Made by a program: the position numbers and the translations under genes
Notes under the pieces: generated by a model
Database searches by the model: none
What the model was told of the DNA's origin: nothing
The model's input: only the letters and a program-made list of their open reading frames with translations
DNA from: a bacterium
GTDB lineage: Bacteria; Bacillota; Bacilli; Lactobacillales; Streptococcaceae
NCBI GenBank assembly: GCA_905221095.1
Contig: CAJNBV010000011.1
Span: 4,775-68,774, forward strand
Reading direction: 5' to 3'
Length of the DNA: 64,000 nt
Part shown: positions 46,460 to 55,466 of the stretch, piece after piece
Layout: the number at the start of each line of letters is the position of its first letter
Position numbering within the stretch: position 1 is the stretch's first letter

Positions 46460-46850
46460 GACTAGCACTAACGGTCAGGAGAACCATCTGGTCAAGATGG
46501 CATTTTTGGAATTAAAAAAATACAGAGAAACAAGCAAAGACGAGGTTCGTAAGCCGTGGTTAGAGTTTTTCGGGAACAAATCCTTTACTCAAGAACCCGA
46601 GCGAGCCATCAGCCAAGCAGACCAACTGCTAGACTACAAGAGCTGGTCCGAGGAGGACAGGAAAATGTTTAGTCAACTACGTATGCGTGAAGAACAAGCC
46701 TTGTTAGCACAGGACTATGCCTTGGAACAAGCTGAAGAAAAAGGTCTAAAAAAAGGTTTAGTAAATCTTGTTCGCCAACATCTTTTAACCGCTGAGGTTG
46801 CAAGTGAGCAATTAGGCATGACCGTCGCTGAGTTTGAGGCACTGTTATAA
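46437..46850 (+). pseudogene. Duplicated C-terminal Rpn fragment (locus 1)
   Basis: From NGQENHLVKMAFLELKKY to EFEALL it repeats the last ~130 residues of the upstream Rpn gene, diverged in the coiled section (EQAEEKGLKKGLVNLVRQH). There is no nuclease core. An open frame starts at ATG 46437 inside the upstream gene, giving 137 codons with a non-homologous first 11, so translation by coupling is possible. It could be recombination debris or a separate C-domain protein. Confidence 0.6.
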
Positions 46851-46877
46851 GATTATACAATCACTAATAACATAAAA

Positions 46878-46914
46878 GCGAACAAGAATGAAATATTGTC
46901 TTGTTCACTTTTTA
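46878..46914 (+). terminator. Terminator after Rpn locus 1
   Basis: GAACAAGA pairs with TCTTGTTC, followed by ACTTTTTATTTT. Confidence 0.75.
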
Positions 46915-46955
46915 TTTTCTACTATCCAACAAAGCACTCACGCGATTATATACCA

Positions 46956-46986
46956 CAAAAAGAGAAGGCAACAAGTCCTTCTCTTT
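46956..46986 (-). terminator. Terminator after helical choline-binding protein
   Basis: AAAGAGAAGG pairs perfectly with CCTTCTCTTT around an 8-base loop, followed by TTTG on the minus strand. Confidence 0.75.
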
Positions 46987-47168
46987 CATATTATAGATTA
47001 TTTGGTGGTTTAAACTTCCTAACAGATTAAATTATCTATTGAAAGTATATTATATGGATAATCCCATAGATTTGTATATTTTGTAATCAATTGATAGAAA
47101 TTTTTATCTCAGAAACAATATACAAGTTTTGTTCCAGGAAATGATCATTCATACTATATAAGCTAGGA

Positions 47169-49016
47169 TCAGTTAATCCACTCACCATTTTCGTTAACTG
47201 TATACCCTTCAACTGTAGTGTTAACTGCAAGCATACCGGAAGCATTCACATAATACCATTTATCTGAAACTTTAAACCATTGACTTACCTTCATAGCCCC
47301 TGATGCTTCAAGATAGTACCATGTATCACCATCTTTAAGCCAACCTGTTGCCATTGAACCATTTGCATTTAGATAGTACCATGTATCACCATCTTTAAGC
47401 CAACCTGTTGCCATTGCACCGTTTGCATTTAGATAATACCATGTGCCATTATCTTTAATCCAACCTGTTGCCATTGCACCATTTGCATTTAGATAATACC
47501 ATGTGCCATTATCTTTAAGCCAACCTGTTGCCATTGAACCATTTGCATTTAGATAGTACCACGTGCCATTATCTTTAAGCCAACCTGTTGCCATTGAACC
47601 ATCAGTATTGTAGAAATACCATACACCGTTTTCTTGTTTCCAACCTGTTTTTGGAGAAGCTGGTTTAGCTGGTTCTACTACAGAATATGAGCTGTATGAT
47701 GGAACATATGTAGGGACATATGTAGGATTAGATGGTCTTGCAGGAACAGAAGGTTTGACTGGAGTTTCCGCTGGTTTCTCCGCTGGTTTCTCTGCTGGTT
47801 TTTCCGCTGGTTTCTCCGCCGGTTTTTCTTTAGCTTTGTCTTCTTCTGCAGCTTTCTTATTTAATTCATCGATAAATTTTTCAGCTTGTTTCGCAGTTAA
47901 GCCTTTTTTGAAGCCTTCTACAATTTCTTCTCTTGTTTTATCTGATGCTGCTTTTAATGCTGCAATTGTATCAGCTTTTGCTTTTGCTTCTTCTGGACTA
48001 TTAGTTTCAGCTTTTTCTAATTCTGCGATTGCTGCCTTCAATGCTGCATCATAGTTCGCTAAAAATTCTTCCTGAGCTGCTTTCTCTTTTTCTGCAGCTT
48101 CTTTGTCTTCTTCTGCTGCTTTCTTATTTAATTCATCGATAAATTTTTCAGCTTGTTTTGCAGTTAAGCCTTTTTTGAAGCCTTCTACAATTTGTTTTCT
48201 TGTTTCATCTGATGCTGCTTTTAATGCTGTAATTGTATCAGCTTTTGCTTTTGCTTCTTCTGGACTATTAGTTTTAGCTTTTTCTAATTCTGCAACTGCT
48301 TTTTCTAACGCTTTATCATAATTCTCTAAGAATTCATCTTGTGCTGCTTTTTCTTCAGCTTTTGCTTTTGCTTCTTCTGCTAACTTTTTATTTTCATCAT
48401 CGATTGCTTTTTCAGCTTCTTCTGCAGTTAAGCCTTGTTTGAAACCTTCTTCGATTTTAGCTCTTGTTTTCTCTGCTTCTGCTTTTAATTTTGCAATCGT
48501 ATCTTGAATTTGTTCTTTTATTTCAGGATTATTTTTTGCAGATTCTTCTAATTTTGCAATCGTATCCTTTAATGCCTTGTCAAAATTAGCTAAAAATGCT
48601 GCTTGTGCGTCTGCCTCTTCCTTAGCTTCTTTTTCCTCTGCAGCTTCCTCTTCTTTAGCAACTCCTTCTACTTCTTTTTCAGCTTCTTCTACAGTTAAAC
48701 CTTCTTTGAAGCGTTTTTCATAATCAGCTCTCTTATCTGCTGCTTGTCTTTTTAATTCATCAATATACCCTTGAATTTGTTCTTTTATTTCAGGATTATT
48801 TTTTGAATCTTCTTCTAATTCTTTAACTGTAGTTTCTAAAGCTTTATCAAAATTATCTAAAAATTCTTTTTGTGCTGATTCTTTATTTTCAGCTGGTTGA
48901 CTACTAGCTACAGGTTGACCTTCCGCTTTTACAACCGACGGTTGAGATACAACAAATGCTGATCCTAAAACAGCAACACTAGCCAAGCTAGCAGTGAGAA
49001 ATTTTTTCTTATCCAT
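47169..49016 (-). CDS. PspA-like helical choline-binding protein
   Basis: 615 residues. Signal peptide to about VVKA (31). Then come four ~75-85 residue helical repeats, each opening FL.N(F/Y)DKAL, running through N-P-E or S-P-E-E-A-K-A-K-A and closing EGFKKGLTAKQAEKFID. A PAEKP-type proline linker (about 385-440) follows, then seven or so choline-binding repeats and the tail NTTVEGYTVNENGEWIN. The plan (coiled-coil, proline-rich, choline-binding) is that of PspA/PspC, but the helical part does not match the PspA I know. ATG 49016 is chosen over a GTG three codons upstream because AAGGTGG is five bases away. Confidence 0.85.
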   Translation of the reverse strand: MDKKKFLTASLASVAVLGSAFVVSQPSVVKAEGQPVASSQPAENKESAQKEFLDNFDKALETTVKELEEDSKNNPEIKEQIQGYIDELKRQAADKRADYEKRFKEGLTVEEAEKEVEGVAKEEEAAEEKEAKEEADAQAAFLANFDKALKDTIAKLEESAKNNPEIKEQIQDTIAKLKAEAEKTRAKIEEGFKQGLTAEEAEKAIDDENKKLAEEAKAKAEEKAAQDEFLENYDKALEKAVAELEKAKTNSPEEAKAKADTITALKAASDETRKQIVEGFKKGLTAKQAEKFIDELNKKAAEEDKEAAEKEKAAQEEFLANYDAALKAAIAELEKAETNSPEEAKAKADTIAALKAASDKTREEIVEGFKKGLTAKQAEKFIDELNKKAAEEDKAKEKPAEKPAEKPAEKPAEKPAETPVKPSVPARPSNPTYVPTYVPSYSSYSVVEPAKPASPKTGWKQENGVWYFYNTDGSMATGWLKDNGTWYYLNANGSMATGWLKDNGTWYYLNANGAMATGWIKDNGTWYYLNANGAMATGWLKDGDTWYYLNANGSMATGWLKDGDTWYYLEASGAMKVSQWFKVSDKWYYVNASGMLAVNTTVEGYTVNENGEWIN

Positions 49017-49096
49017 AACGACCACCTTTGGTACTTTTTTGGTGCTATTTTACCATTTTTTTCCTAAAAATTCAAGAAATCACACTTCAAAATGAT

Positions 49097-49124
49097 AAAA
49101 AATAAGAGGAATTTCCCCTTATTT
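49097..49124 (-). terminator. Terminator after 540-residue choline-binding protein
   Basis: AAATAAGGGGAA pairs with TTCCTCTTATTT (one wobble), followed by TTTTATC on the minus strand. Confidence 0.75.
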
Positions 49125-49138
49125 CTTTATTATATTCA

Positions 49139-50761
49139 TTATACCCACTCACCATTGGCATTTACTGTGTAACCATCGATAGTTGTGTTCACAGCCAAAG
49201 CTCCTGATGGGTATGAGTAATACCATTTACCGCTAACTTGGAACCAACCTGTCTTCATAGCGCCTGAGCCAGCAAGATAATACCATGTACCACCTTGGTT
49301 GAGCCAGCCTGTTTGCATAGCACCTGAGCTGTTGAGGTAATACCAATTGCCATCTACAAATTTCCAACCTGTCTGCATAGCACCTGAGCCGTCAAGATAA
49401 TACCATGTACCATTTTCTTTTATCCATCTAGTACCCATTTTACCTAAACTATCAAAATGATACCAACTACCATTTATAAATTTCCAGCCTGTCTGCATAG
49501 CACCTGAGCCGTTAAGATAGTACCAATTACCATCAACTTGTCTCCAACCAGTTTTCATCACACCAGTTTCATCCAAGTAATACCATGACCCATCTTTGAC
49601 CCAGCCTGTTTTCATTCCATCTTCTTTAGAGAAATAATACCAATCCAGACCAATTTTCTTCCATCCAACATGACGATTTCCCTCATCATCAATGAAGAAT
49701 TTTTTACCATCAATTAAAACAAGACCTGGTTTAAGGACACCTTCCTCATCTAAGAAATAATGTTTCTCATCTACTGTAATATCCCCTGTTAGACGAACAC
49801 CTTCTTTTAGATAGTAAGTTTTGTCATCAATCTTAATGAAGCCAGTTTTCTTTTCACCATTTTCAACAAAATAGTAAACCTTATCAGCAACTTTTACAAA
49901 TCCTAACTGTTTGAAGCCATCTTTTTCATCTAGATAGTATTGCTTATCACCTAAAGTCAATAGACCTTTTTTCATAGCTCCATCAGCTTCAAAGTAGTAA
50001 TTCTTACCATCAATTTTTTGCCAACCAGTAACTTTTTTGCCGTCCTTAATATAGTAGACCTTCCCGTTCTCCGTTTTAAATTGACCTGCAGAAGTAGACT
50101 GGTTTTGATTGTTATTTTGGTTAGTATTAGTCGTTGAATTTGAGCGATAGATATGGTAAAGTGTATCACCTTTTAATTCGCCAGTAACGTAAGTATAGTT
50201 GGCAATATCCAGACGACTTGTATCTGATGCTGCAGTTCCTGTACGTGGATCCTTAATATCAACTGGAACGTCACTACCAGGTTTATATTCTACAAAACGA
50301 ACTTTTTTTACTGGAGAATTAGAATTTGTTGTTGAGCCATTATTATTGTTTGTACCAGTACCATTTTGGTTATTGTTCCCATTAGCATTGCTAGTGCTAC
50401 CATTGTTTTGGTTGTTATCTCTATGGTATGGATTGGTTTGAGTACCAGCATTTGTATTAGAATCAGTAGCTTTTGGAGCATACATATGATACATAATACC
50501 ATCCTCTTCTCTACTAGAAGTATAGATATAATTTTCAATTTCAGGATGATTCTTAATAGATTCAGCTGTCACAGCAGACCCTGTAAGTGCATCTTTGATA
50601 TTGACAGGACCACCATTTTTATATGTTGCATAGTGGACTTCCTTAACAGTAGAAGTTGTTGTAGTCGTTGCTCCCCCTGTTTCGGCAGCTTTTACTTGTT
50701 GGACCGTAGCCATAGCTAGCACAGAAGTGGCTAGCAAGATACCTGTTAGTGTTTTCTTCAT
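49139..50761 (-). CDS. Choline-binding protein with two N-terminal repeat domains
   Basis: 540 residues. Signal peptide to VKA (about 26). Two related ~60-residue modules follow, VKEVHYATYKNGGPVNIKD... and VKKVRFVEYKPGSDVPVDIKD..., each ending YH(M/I)Y and separated by an Asn/Thr/Gly-rich low-complexity linker. About 14 choline-binding repeats fill the rest. ATG 50761 has AAAGGAGG upstream; a frame running 36 codons further has no ribosome site and would mask the signal peptide. It has its own terminator. Confidence 0.85.
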   Translation of the reverse strand: MKKTLTGILLATSVLAMATVQQVKAAETGGATTTTTSTVKEVHYATYKNGGPVNIKDALTGSAVTAESIKNHPEIENYIYTSSREEDGIMYHMYAPKATDSNTNAGTQTNPYHRDNNQNNGSTSNANGNNNQNGTGTNNNNGSTTNSNSPVKKVRFVEYKPGSDVPVDIKDPRTGTAASDTSRLDIANYTYVTGELKGDTLYHIYRSNSTTNTNQNNNQNQSTSAGQFKTENGKVYYIKDGKKVTGWQKIDGKNYYFEADGAMKKGLLTLGDKQYYLDEKDGFKQLGFVKVADKVYYFVENGEKKTGFIKIDDKTYYLKEGVRLTGDITVDEKHYFLDEEGVLKPGLVLIDGKKFFIDDEGNRHVGWKKIGLDWYYFSKEDGMKTGWVKDGSWYYLDETGVMKTGWRQVDGNWYYLNGSGAMQTGWKFINGSWYHFDSLGKMGTRWIKENGTWYYLDGSGAMQTGWKFVDGNWYYLNSSGAMQTGWLNQGGTWYYLAGSGAMKTGWFQVSGKWYYSYPSGALAVNTTIDGYTVNANGEWV

Positions 50762-50865
50762 GAGAAGAACCTCCTTTATTAAATAGTTAAATTTATCTAG
50801 ATTATATCCTTTTCCTATAATAAATGCAATAAAAAACATAAAAAGTGTAGAAATATTTAAAAGTA

Positions 50866-50898
50866 ACAAAAAGAGAGCGGTTCAAACCACTCTCTTTG
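50866..50898 (-). terminator. Terminator after 441-residue choline-binding protein
   Basis: AAAGAGAGTGGTT pairs with AACCGCTCTCTTT, followed by TTGTTAC on the minus strand. Confidence 0.75.
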
Positions 50899-50903
50899 TT
50901 ATT

Positions 50904-52229
50904 TTATACCCATTCACCGTTGGCATTTACATAGTAGCCATCGACTGTAGTATTTACTGCAAGGGCACCTGAACTATAAGCATAGTACCACTTACCGCCT
51001 ACTTGGAACCAACCAGTTACCATAGCACCTGAGCCTTTGAGGTAGTACCATGAATCACCTACTTTAGCCCAACCTGTTTGCATAGCACCTGAACCGTTTA
51101 GATAGTACCAAGTGCTACCATCTTGCAACCAACCTGTTTGCATTTCGCCTGAACCGTTTAGGTAATACCAAGTGCTACCATCTTTAACCCACCATTTTTG
51201 CATGATGCCTTCAGCGTTAAAGTAATACCACTTACCGCCATCTTGTAACCAGCCAACTTGACGTTTACCTTCTTTATTCACATAAATCCAGTTACTATCA
51301 ACTTTATTCCAGCCAGCTTTTGTATTAGATTCATCTGTTAAGAAATATGTTTTACCATCAACGGTAATTTCCCCAAACTTACGTTCACCTTCTTCAGTGA
51401 CATAGTAATACTTGTCGCCAGAACCCTTAATAAGACCTGTCTTACGCTCACCTTCTGCTGTGATGTAATACCATTTGCCAGCACTATCTTTTACAATACC
51501 TGACTTGGTTGTACCATCTTCAGCAAAGAAGTACCACTTAGCACCTACCTTATGAGCTCCAGTTGTCACAACACCATCCTTGACAAAATAAGTTTTACCA
51601 TTTTCTGTAACAACTTCTGTCTTACGGACACCATTCGCATCGAAGTAATATGTTTTTTCACCTACTTTGATAAAGCCAGTTTTCTTTACACCTTGTGTAT
51701 CAAGATAATATCGTTCAGAATTGTTTTCGATGATTCCACGAGCCATGACGCCTTCACTATTAAAATAGTACGTCTTGTTATCAATAATTGCCCAACCTTT
51801 TACTGGATTTCCTTTTGAATAGAAATAACGATTACCCGATACTTCTCGCCAGCTATTATCCTTATCTGTAGATTTATAACCTTGTTTATTCAAATCGGCA
51901 GATGATGTATTTGGGTCATTTTCTAACTCAGGAAGTTTTGTTCCTTTTTCTACGAATACATAGTAACGTACGCCACCATCTACATAGGTTTTCTGGTACT
52001 CAAAGTTATCAATATAACTATGCTTTTCAAAATTTTGATCTCCTGATTCAAAATAAACAGTTGTATGAGTACGTGAACGATCATTAGAAACAGTTATCCA
52101 TTCTGTTTTACGAATAAACTCATCTGCATGTACAGAAGGTGCAGTAAATGTTGAGTAAGTAGTCAATGCTGCAGCCGTTGCCACTGTCACACTAGCAACA
52201 GCTAAAACTAAAGCTTTTTTATTCTTCAT
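50904..52229 (-). CDS. Choline-binding protein, repeat-rich
   Basis: 441 residues. Signal peptide to about VHA (36). A short unique domain (about 37-105: RKTEWITVSNDRSRTHTTV; YYVFVEKGTKLPEL) is followed by about 15 choline-binding repeats. The early repeats are diverged (TYYFDANGVRKTEV) and the late ones near-consensus (TWYLNGSG type). GGAG nine bases before ATG 52229 favours this start over one five codons upstream. It presumably attaches to teichoic-acid choline; the unique domain is unrecognised. Confidence 0.85.
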   Translation of the reverse strand: MKNKKALVLAVASVTVATAAALTTYSTFTAPSVHADEFIRKTEWITVSNDRSRTHTTVYFESGDQNFEKHSYIDNFEYQKTYVDGGVRYYVFVEKGTKLPELENDPNTSSADLNKQGYKSTDKDNSWREVSGNRYFYSKGNPVKGWAIIDNKTYYFNSEGVMARGIIENNSERYYLDTQGVKKTGFIKVGEKTYYFDANGVRKTEVVTENGKTYFVKDGVVTTGAHKVGAKWYFFAEDGTTKSGIVKDSAGKWYYITAEGERKTGLIKGSGDKYYYVTEEGERKFGEITVDGKTYFLTDESNTKAGWNKVDSNWIYVNKEGKRQVGWLQDGGKWYYFNAEGIMQKWWVKDGSTWYYLNGSGEMQTGWLQDGSTWYYLNGSGAMQTGWAKVGDSWYYLKGSGAMVTGWFQVGGKWYYAYSSGALAVNTTVDGYYVNANGEWV

Positions 52230-52332
52230 TTGAATATTCTCCATGTTTAAAATTTTAGGTGATAAACCTAGCTTTATTGTATCTTATTTTTTAAAAAAAT
52301 TCTAAGGAAAACTGAACTTTTTATGTAAAAAA

Positions 52333-52361
52333 TAAAAAGCAGAAGAAATTTCCTGCTTTTT
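52333..52361 (-). terminator. Terminator after 332-residue choline-binding protein
   Basis: AAAAGCAGGAAA pairs with TTTCTTCTGCTTTT (one interruption), followed by a T-run on the minus strand. Confidence 0.75.
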
Positions 52362-52375
52362 TTGATTAAATTAGA

Positions 52376-53374
52376 TTATTTAACCCATTCACCGTTTCCG
52401 TTTACAGTGTATCCACCTACAGTAGTGTTAACTGCAAGGGCACCTGTTCCTTCAACGTAGTACCATTTACCAGCAACTTCAAACCATTGGCTAGCTTTCA
52501 TAGCACCTGAATTTTCAAGGTAGTACCATTTACCACCATCTTGCAACCAACCTGTTTGCATTTCACCTGAACCATTTAAGTAGTACCAAGTGTTACCGTC
52601 TTTAACCCACCATTTTTGCATTACGCCTTCAGCGTTAAAGAAGTACCATTTACCATCAATTTGTTTCCAACCTGAAACAGCTTTGTTAGAAGCATAGTAT
52701 TTCCAACCATCTTCTTCTTGTACCCATTGGTCTTTAACAACGTTGTATGAATCAGTTTTTTCTAAAATCAAATCGTAATGTGCATTTGTGTACATTGAAC
52801 CATCAGCAACTTCTGATGGAGCAGACAATACGCTTCCACCTTGCATTTCTGCTGGAATGAAGTATCCTTTAGGAGCGTTAACCACACGGTAAACAACTAC
52901 TTCACCTTTTTCAACTTCAACTTCAACATCTCCACCTACGTTTGAAACCAAATCTTTAATGTATACTGTTTTCAAATCTTTACGAGCTGCTAATTCTTCT
53001 GGTGATGTATGTGCATAAAGACCAAATGCTTGTAAGTCTTTGAATTTCAATACTTCAACCTTAACATCTGGGATTGGGTTTCCTAGACGGTCTTTAACTG
53101 CAAAACGTACAAAAGTTTTTTTGTCGAATGCTTGTGGCTTACCATGGTAAGGATTGTAAGCTGGAGTTTCTGGTTTGTATTGCTCATCAGTTGGAACTAC
53201 ACCAGTATGAGCTGAAACAACAGTATTTGGTTGATAAGCAGTTTTATCCATTTGACCAGTAAGTGGATTTACTTTACCACTTACTGAATAATTTGTACCA
53301 GCATCAGCTGAAACAGCTTGTACAGCACCAAATGCTGCAAGAGCGACTGCGCTTGTCAATAAAACTTTTTTCAT
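52376..53374 (-). CDS. Choline-binding protein with Cna-B-like domain
   Basis: 332 residues. Signal peptide to VSA (about 22). The domain about 90-215 (FVRFAVKDRLGNPIPDVKVEV; VVVYRVVNAPKGYFIP; AHYDLILEKT) looks like a Cna-B/SpaA-type beta-sandwich. Five choline-binding repeats and the tail NTTVGGYTVNGNGEWVK follow. AAAGGAG places the start at 53374, not 30 codons upstream. Surface attachment through choline is expected. Confidence 0.82.
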   Translation of the reverse strand: MKKVLLTSAVALAAFGAVQAVSADAGTNYSVSGKVNPLTGQMDKTAYQPNTVVSAHTGVVPTDEQYKPETPAYNPYHGKPQAFDKKTFVRFAVKDRLGNPIPDVKVEVLKFKDLQAFGLYAHTSPEELAARKDLKTVYIKDLVSNVGGDVEVEVEKGEVVVYRVVNAPKGYFIPAEMQGGSVLSAPSEVADGSMYTNAHYDLILEKTDSYNVVKDQWVQEEDGWKYYASNKAVSGWKQIDGKWYFFNAEGVMQKWWVKDGNTWYYLNGSGEMQTGWLQDGGKWYYLENSGAMKASQWFEVAGKWYYVEGTGALAVNTTVGGYTVNGNGEWVK

Positions 53375-53750
53375 CGTTTTATCTCCTTTGTTTTTCTTTA
53401 AAATATTTTTTCGTAAGACTATCTTACTACCATACAGTATATAAATATTTGCAGGATTTGTCAAGGGTTTTCTTCAATTTTTTAAACTTTTCAGCTATTT
53501 TTTCAAAAAAGGTTAAAAAAACGCCTTTGTGAGATGAAATACCCTTCAAATACCGTATCTCCCAAGTGAAAATCTCACAAATTTCTTAAACCTTGAGTCA
53601 AACCTCACATATCTAATCCACATAGATAGTTGGACAGAACTCACTTCTATGGTATTATCCTATAACCCCTTCCAAATGTCAAGCAAAAATGGCAAGTATT
53701 TTGCAAATAACTCGCCATTCCATTAACTTTCTACTATTTAAAATGTGACC
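53375..53750. other. Intergenic region with a large inverted repeat
   Basis: 376 bp between two minus-strand units. 53526-53535 and 53572-53581 are perfect 10-bp inverted arms (TTTGTGAGAT and ATCTCACAAA); a third CTCACA follows at about 53613. No gene is supported. The region upstream of 53374 is A+T rich and probably holds the choline-binding gene promoter. Confidence 0.5.
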
Positions 53751-54252
53751 TCATAGCAAGGCCTCAAACTCAGTGACGCTCATACCCAACTGTTGACTGG
53801 CAACTTCAGAAGTCAGAAGACCTTGGCGGACCATATCCAGAAATGCAAAAAGTTTCCCTTCTTCCCTTCCTTCAACTTTCCCACGCTCCAGTCCCTGTTC
53901 AATGCCCTCTGCTCGTCCTTGTTCAATACCACGTTCTAATCCTTCTGCTCGCCCTTGTTCAATGCCCTCTGTACGGCCATTTCTTCAGCTTGTTCCAAGG
54001 CATAGTCCTGCGCTAACAAGGCTTGTTCTTCGCGTCTGCGCTGTTCACTAAACATTTTCCTGTCCTCCTCGGACCAGCTCTTGTAATCTAGCAGTTGGTC
54101 TGCCTGGCTAATGGCTCGCTCGGGTTCTTGGGTAAAGGGCTTGTTACCGAAAAACTCCAACCACGGCTTGCGAACCTCGTCTTTGCTGGTTTCTCTGTAT
54201 TTTTTTAATTCCAAGAATGCCATCTTAACTAAATGGTTTTCCTGACCATTAG
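53751..54252 (-). pseudogene. Frameshifted C-terminal Rpn fragment (locus 2)
   Basis: It repeats the C-terminal half of Rpn copy 2 from NGQENHLVKMAF to EFEALL. The frame breaks after EQAEEMA: the continuing GIEQGRAEGLERG repeats, LFAFLDMVRQGLLTSEVA and the end lie one frame over. The nuclease core is missing. It mirrors the fragment after Rpn copy 1. Confidence 0.75.
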
Positions 54253-54260
54253 TGCTAGTC

Positions 54261-55196
54261 TTACAACAACGCCTCAAACTCAGCGACGGTCATACCTAAC
54301 TGTTCACTCGCAACCTCAGCTGTCAGAAGACCTTGGCGGACCATATCTAGGAAAGCAAAGACTCTTCCTTCAACTTTTCCACGCTCCAGTCCCTGTTCAA
54401 TACCCTCTGCACGACCACGCTCTAAACCTTGTTCGATACCTTCCGCCCTAGCTGTTTCCAAGGCATAGTCCTGTGCTAACAAGGCTTGTTCTTCGCGCAT
54501 ACGTAGTTGACTAAACATCTTCCTGTCCTCCTCGGACCAGCTCTTATAGTCTAGCAGTTGGTCTGCCTGACTGATGGCTCGCTCGGGTTCTTGGGTAAAG
54601 GGTTTATTCCCGAAAAACTCCAACCACGGCTTGCGAACCTCATCTTTGCTGGTTTCTCTGTATTTCTTTAGTTCCAAGAACGCCATCTTGACCAGATGGT
54701 TTTCTTGTCCATTGTTTGTGATGGTTAAGACCTCACCTGTCGTGTCCTCGCGCATACTGAAACTGTGAAAGGCCAACTCATCTGAGAAGTAGTTACTATC
54801 GACAATTGCGATTGCGTATACTGGTGCGATGTGTTTGTAACTCTGATGAGTATTTCCTTCTTGCTGACGAATTTTTTCTAGGTTTTGATTGACTTGACTG
54901 CACAGATAAGCCCATAAACGATTAATGAAAAAATTCTGATGATGAACTTGGATTTCAATAATTACTTGCGTTCCATTATCTAGTTCAGCCAAGACGTCTA
55001 TACTGGTATAGAAATCCTGCGCCGAGTAGGGCAGGGAAGGCAAGACGTGAATGTTACTTCCCTCCAAAATGGTTACATTTTTGGCTGGTAAATCCAGCAT
55101 ATCGCGAATAAATTGACAAGTGATTTCTGGATTGCTAAAGATTTTCTTAGCAACCAAATCGTTAGTCGGGCTGATGCCCGGATGTCTGAGAATCAT
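54261..55196 (-). CDS. Rpn-family PD-(D/E)XK nuclease, copy 2
   Basis: 311 residues, almost identical to copy 1 through the nuclease core (SIDVLAELDNG; VIIEIQVHHQ) but with two AEGIEQGLERG units and a KVEGR insertion in the C-terminal coil. AAAAGGAGG precedes ATG 55196. A BOX element separates the gene from its com-box-like site. With copy 1 it brackets the choline-binding protein island in inverted orientation. Confidence 0.87.
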   Translation of the reverse strand: MILRHPGISPTNDLVAKKIFSNPEITCQFIRDMLDLPAKNVTILEGSNIHVLPSLPYSAQDFYTSIDVLAELDNGTQVIIEIQVHHQNFFINRLWAYLCSQVNQNLEKIRQQEGNTHQSYKHIAPVYAIAIVDSNYFSDELAFHSFSMREDTTGEVLTITNNGQENHLVKMAFLELKKYRETSKDEVRKPWLEFFGNKPFTQEPERAISQADQLLDYKSWSEEDRKMFSQLRMREEQALLAQDYALETARAEGIEQGLERGRAEGIEQGLERGKVEGRVFAFLDMVRQGLLTAEVASEQLGMTVAEFEALL

Positions 55197-55227
55197 CCTT
55201 TTCCTCCTTTTATTATACCACAGTTTT

Positions 55228-55378
55228 ATACTCAATGAAAATCAAAGAGCAAACTAGGAAACTAGTCGCAGGTTGCTCAAAACACTGTTTTGAGGTTACA
55301 GATAAGACTGACGAAGTCAGTCACATATATACGGCAAGGCGACGTTGACGTGGTTTGAATTTGATTTTCGAAGAGTAT
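55228..55378. repeat. BOX element, boxA-B-C form, in Rpn copy 2 leader
   Basis: Full BOX inserted between the com-box-like site and the ribosome site of Rpn copy 2. The homologous leader of copy 1 has no BOX at this point. Confidence 0.9.
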
Positions 55379-55416
55379 TAAATCTAGTTTTACTAGATTC
55401 TCTGGCTCTATCTATT

Positions 55417-55424
55417 TATTCGCA
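55417..55424 (-). promoter_or_regulatory. Com-box-like element before Rpn locus 2
   Basis: TGCGAATA on the minus strand matches 7 of 8 bases of TACGAATA. The sequence after it (AATAGATAGAGCCAGAG) is shared with the leader of copy 1. Confidence 0.45.
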
Positions 55425-55433
55425 AAAGAGACG

Positions 55434-55458
55434 AAAAAAACCTGAGAATTATCTCAGG
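55434..55458 (-). terminator. Terminator after prs
   Basis: CCTGAG and CTCAGG flank a 6-base loop, followed by TTTTTTT on the minus strand. Confidence 0.85.
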
Positions 55459-55466
55459 CTTGGTAA

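Larger units (their letters stand above)
46851..47168. other. Intergenic region with convergent terminators
   Basis: 318 bp between convergent genes. It holds two terminator hairpins (listed separately) and A+T-rich sequence. No gene is supported. Confidence 0.6.

Noticed and set aside
47300..47660. Short regular DNA repeats in the choline-binding genes read as a repeat array
   Set aside because: They are the coding repeats of the ~20-residue choline-binding motif, in frame within clear genes.
47755..48321. Plus-strand open frames rich in Ser/Phe/Ala opposite the helical choline-binding protein
   Set aside because: Low-complexity antisense shadows of the Glu/Lys/Ala-rich repeats; no ribosome site or family match.
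50762..50869. N-terminal extension of the 540-residue choline-binding protein
   Set aside because: It would put 36 hydrophobic residues before a standard signal peptide, and AAAGGAGG sits just before the inner ATG.
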